Shown piece after piece: positions 7,382 through 7,675 of a DNA stretch of 7,675 nt; position 1 is the first letter of the stretch, and the number at the start of each line of letters is the position of its first letter. The stretch spans positions 1-7,675 of the forward strand of contig JAFGNQ010000265.1 in assembly GCA_016926925.1 (NCBI GenBank), written 5' to 3'. The notes under the pieces are model-generated. The model searched no databases and was not told where the DNA came from. It saw nothing but the letters and a program-made list of their open reading frames with translations. The translations under genes were made by a program, and so were the position numbers. This stretch comes from Candidatus Aminicenantota bacterium (GTDB taxonomy: Bacteria; Acidobacteriota; Aminicenantia; Aminicenantales; Aminicenantaceae).

Positions 7382-7411
7382 TTGACTCTTTTTGCCTACC
7401 TGTGATATGAA
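7382..7411 (+). promoter_or_regulatory. Candidate sigma-70-type promoter for the alkaline phosphatase gene
   Basis: TTGACT (7382-7387, 5 of 6 matches to the -35 consensus) is followed after 18 nt by TATGAA (7406-7411, 4 of 6 matches to -10). The coding start is about 35 nt further on. No Pho-box-like repeat is seen. Weak, sequence-only call. Confidence 0.3.
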
Positions 7412-7445
7412 GGCCCTTCCCTCACTTCAATCCGAGTGACAAAGA

Positions 7446-7675
7446 GTGGAGAAAAAGTATTCTGTTATCTTAACTGCAGCCTTGGCTGTTGGTCTCACTC
7501 TTCTCATTGTGCCCTCCTGTCGGAAGGCTCCCCGGCCGCTGAACATCATCCTCATGATTTCGGACGGATGCGGCTATAACTGCTTCGAAATGGCCAGTCT
7601 CTACCAGCACGGACGGACAGGCGCTCAAATCTACGAGTCCTTTCCCGTCAGGTTGGCTGTCAGCACACATTCCGC
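7446..7675 (+). CDS. Alkaline phosphatase family protein, predicted lipoprotein (3' end outside window)
   Basis: Hydrolyses phosphate monoesters outside the cytoplasm, releasing phosphate. The 76 visible codons start at GTG 7446, just after an in-frame TGA at 7437-7439. The Shine-Dalgarno is poor (GAG at 7434-7436). The start is supported by a coherent signal: MEKK, a hydrophobic run to about residue 22, then a lipobox-like VPSC with Cys25 as the lipidation site. From residue 33 the PhoA-type N-terminus follows: NIILMISDGCGYN, where Asp40 is the first metal ligand, then MASLYQHGRTGAQIYE and FPVRLAVSTHS. The usual GDGMG reads SDGCG here. The nucleophilic serine and other metal ligands lie beyond the window, so intactness cannot be judged. 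It belongs to the same superfamily as the sulfatase at the other end of the window, but there is no sign the two are linked. Confidence 0.87.
   Translation, partial: MEKKYSVILTAALAVGLTLLIVPSCRKAPRPLNIILMISDGCGYNCFEMASLYQHGRTGAQIYESFPVRLAVSTHS

Noticed and set aside
1..7675. CRISPR array, tRNA, rRNA, insertion sequence, toxin-antitoxin or defence operon
   Set aside because: No regularly spaced repeats, no cloverleaf or rRNA-like stretch, no transposase motifs and no linked toxin-antitoxin or nuclease genes were seen on either strand.

Overview
This 7.7 kb window looks like bacterial chromosome from a Gram-negative-type heterotroph that degrades proteins and sulfated or complex polymers. The evidence is a sulfatase, an S9-family peptidase remnant, a secreted putative glycoside hydrolase, a secreted subtilisin-like protease and a predicted lipoprotein alkaline phosphatase. 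This mix, together with the style of the S9 and PilZ sequences, recalls uncultured lineages such as Aminicenantes (OP8) or relatives. That is a weak guess from memory; there is no rRNA or other marker gene here to test it.

Layout: (1) positions 1-3444, plus strand: the 3' part of a sulfatase, an unrecognised 261-aa protein, and a decayed S9 prolyl-oligopeptidase-type gene. The first two spacers are 53 and 52 nt with no obvious terminator, so these may form one transcript. (2) 3515-5038, minus strand: a secreted TIM-barrel glycoside-hydrolase-like protein of the DUF4015 type, convergent with the S9 remnant. (3) 5039-5447: an AT-rich divergent intergenic region. (4) 5448-6764, plus strand: a complete secreted subtilase. 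(5) 6765-7127: an AT-rich gap with a terminator-like hairpin at its start. (6) 7128-7349, plus strand: a short PilZ-like protein that lacks the middle of the domain. (7) 7446 to the end, plus strand: the 5' part of an alkaline phosphatase gene.

Four products (the S9 ancestor, the glycoside hydrolase, the subtilase and the phosphatase) carry export signals. The window therefore reads as a loose set of exported hydrolases for scavenging amino acids, sugars, sulfate and phosphate, not as one dedicated pathway. Two loci are damaged: the S9 gene has a frameshift and has lost its catalytic-serine region, and the PilZ gene has lost the segment that should hold its second c-di-GMP motif. I found no RNA genes, CRISPR array, insertion sequence or clear defence or mobile system. 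I do not see strong evidence for a new multi-gene system; the items most worth following up are the unrecognised 261-aa protein, the C-terminal module of the glycoside hydrolase, and the two internally deleted genes.
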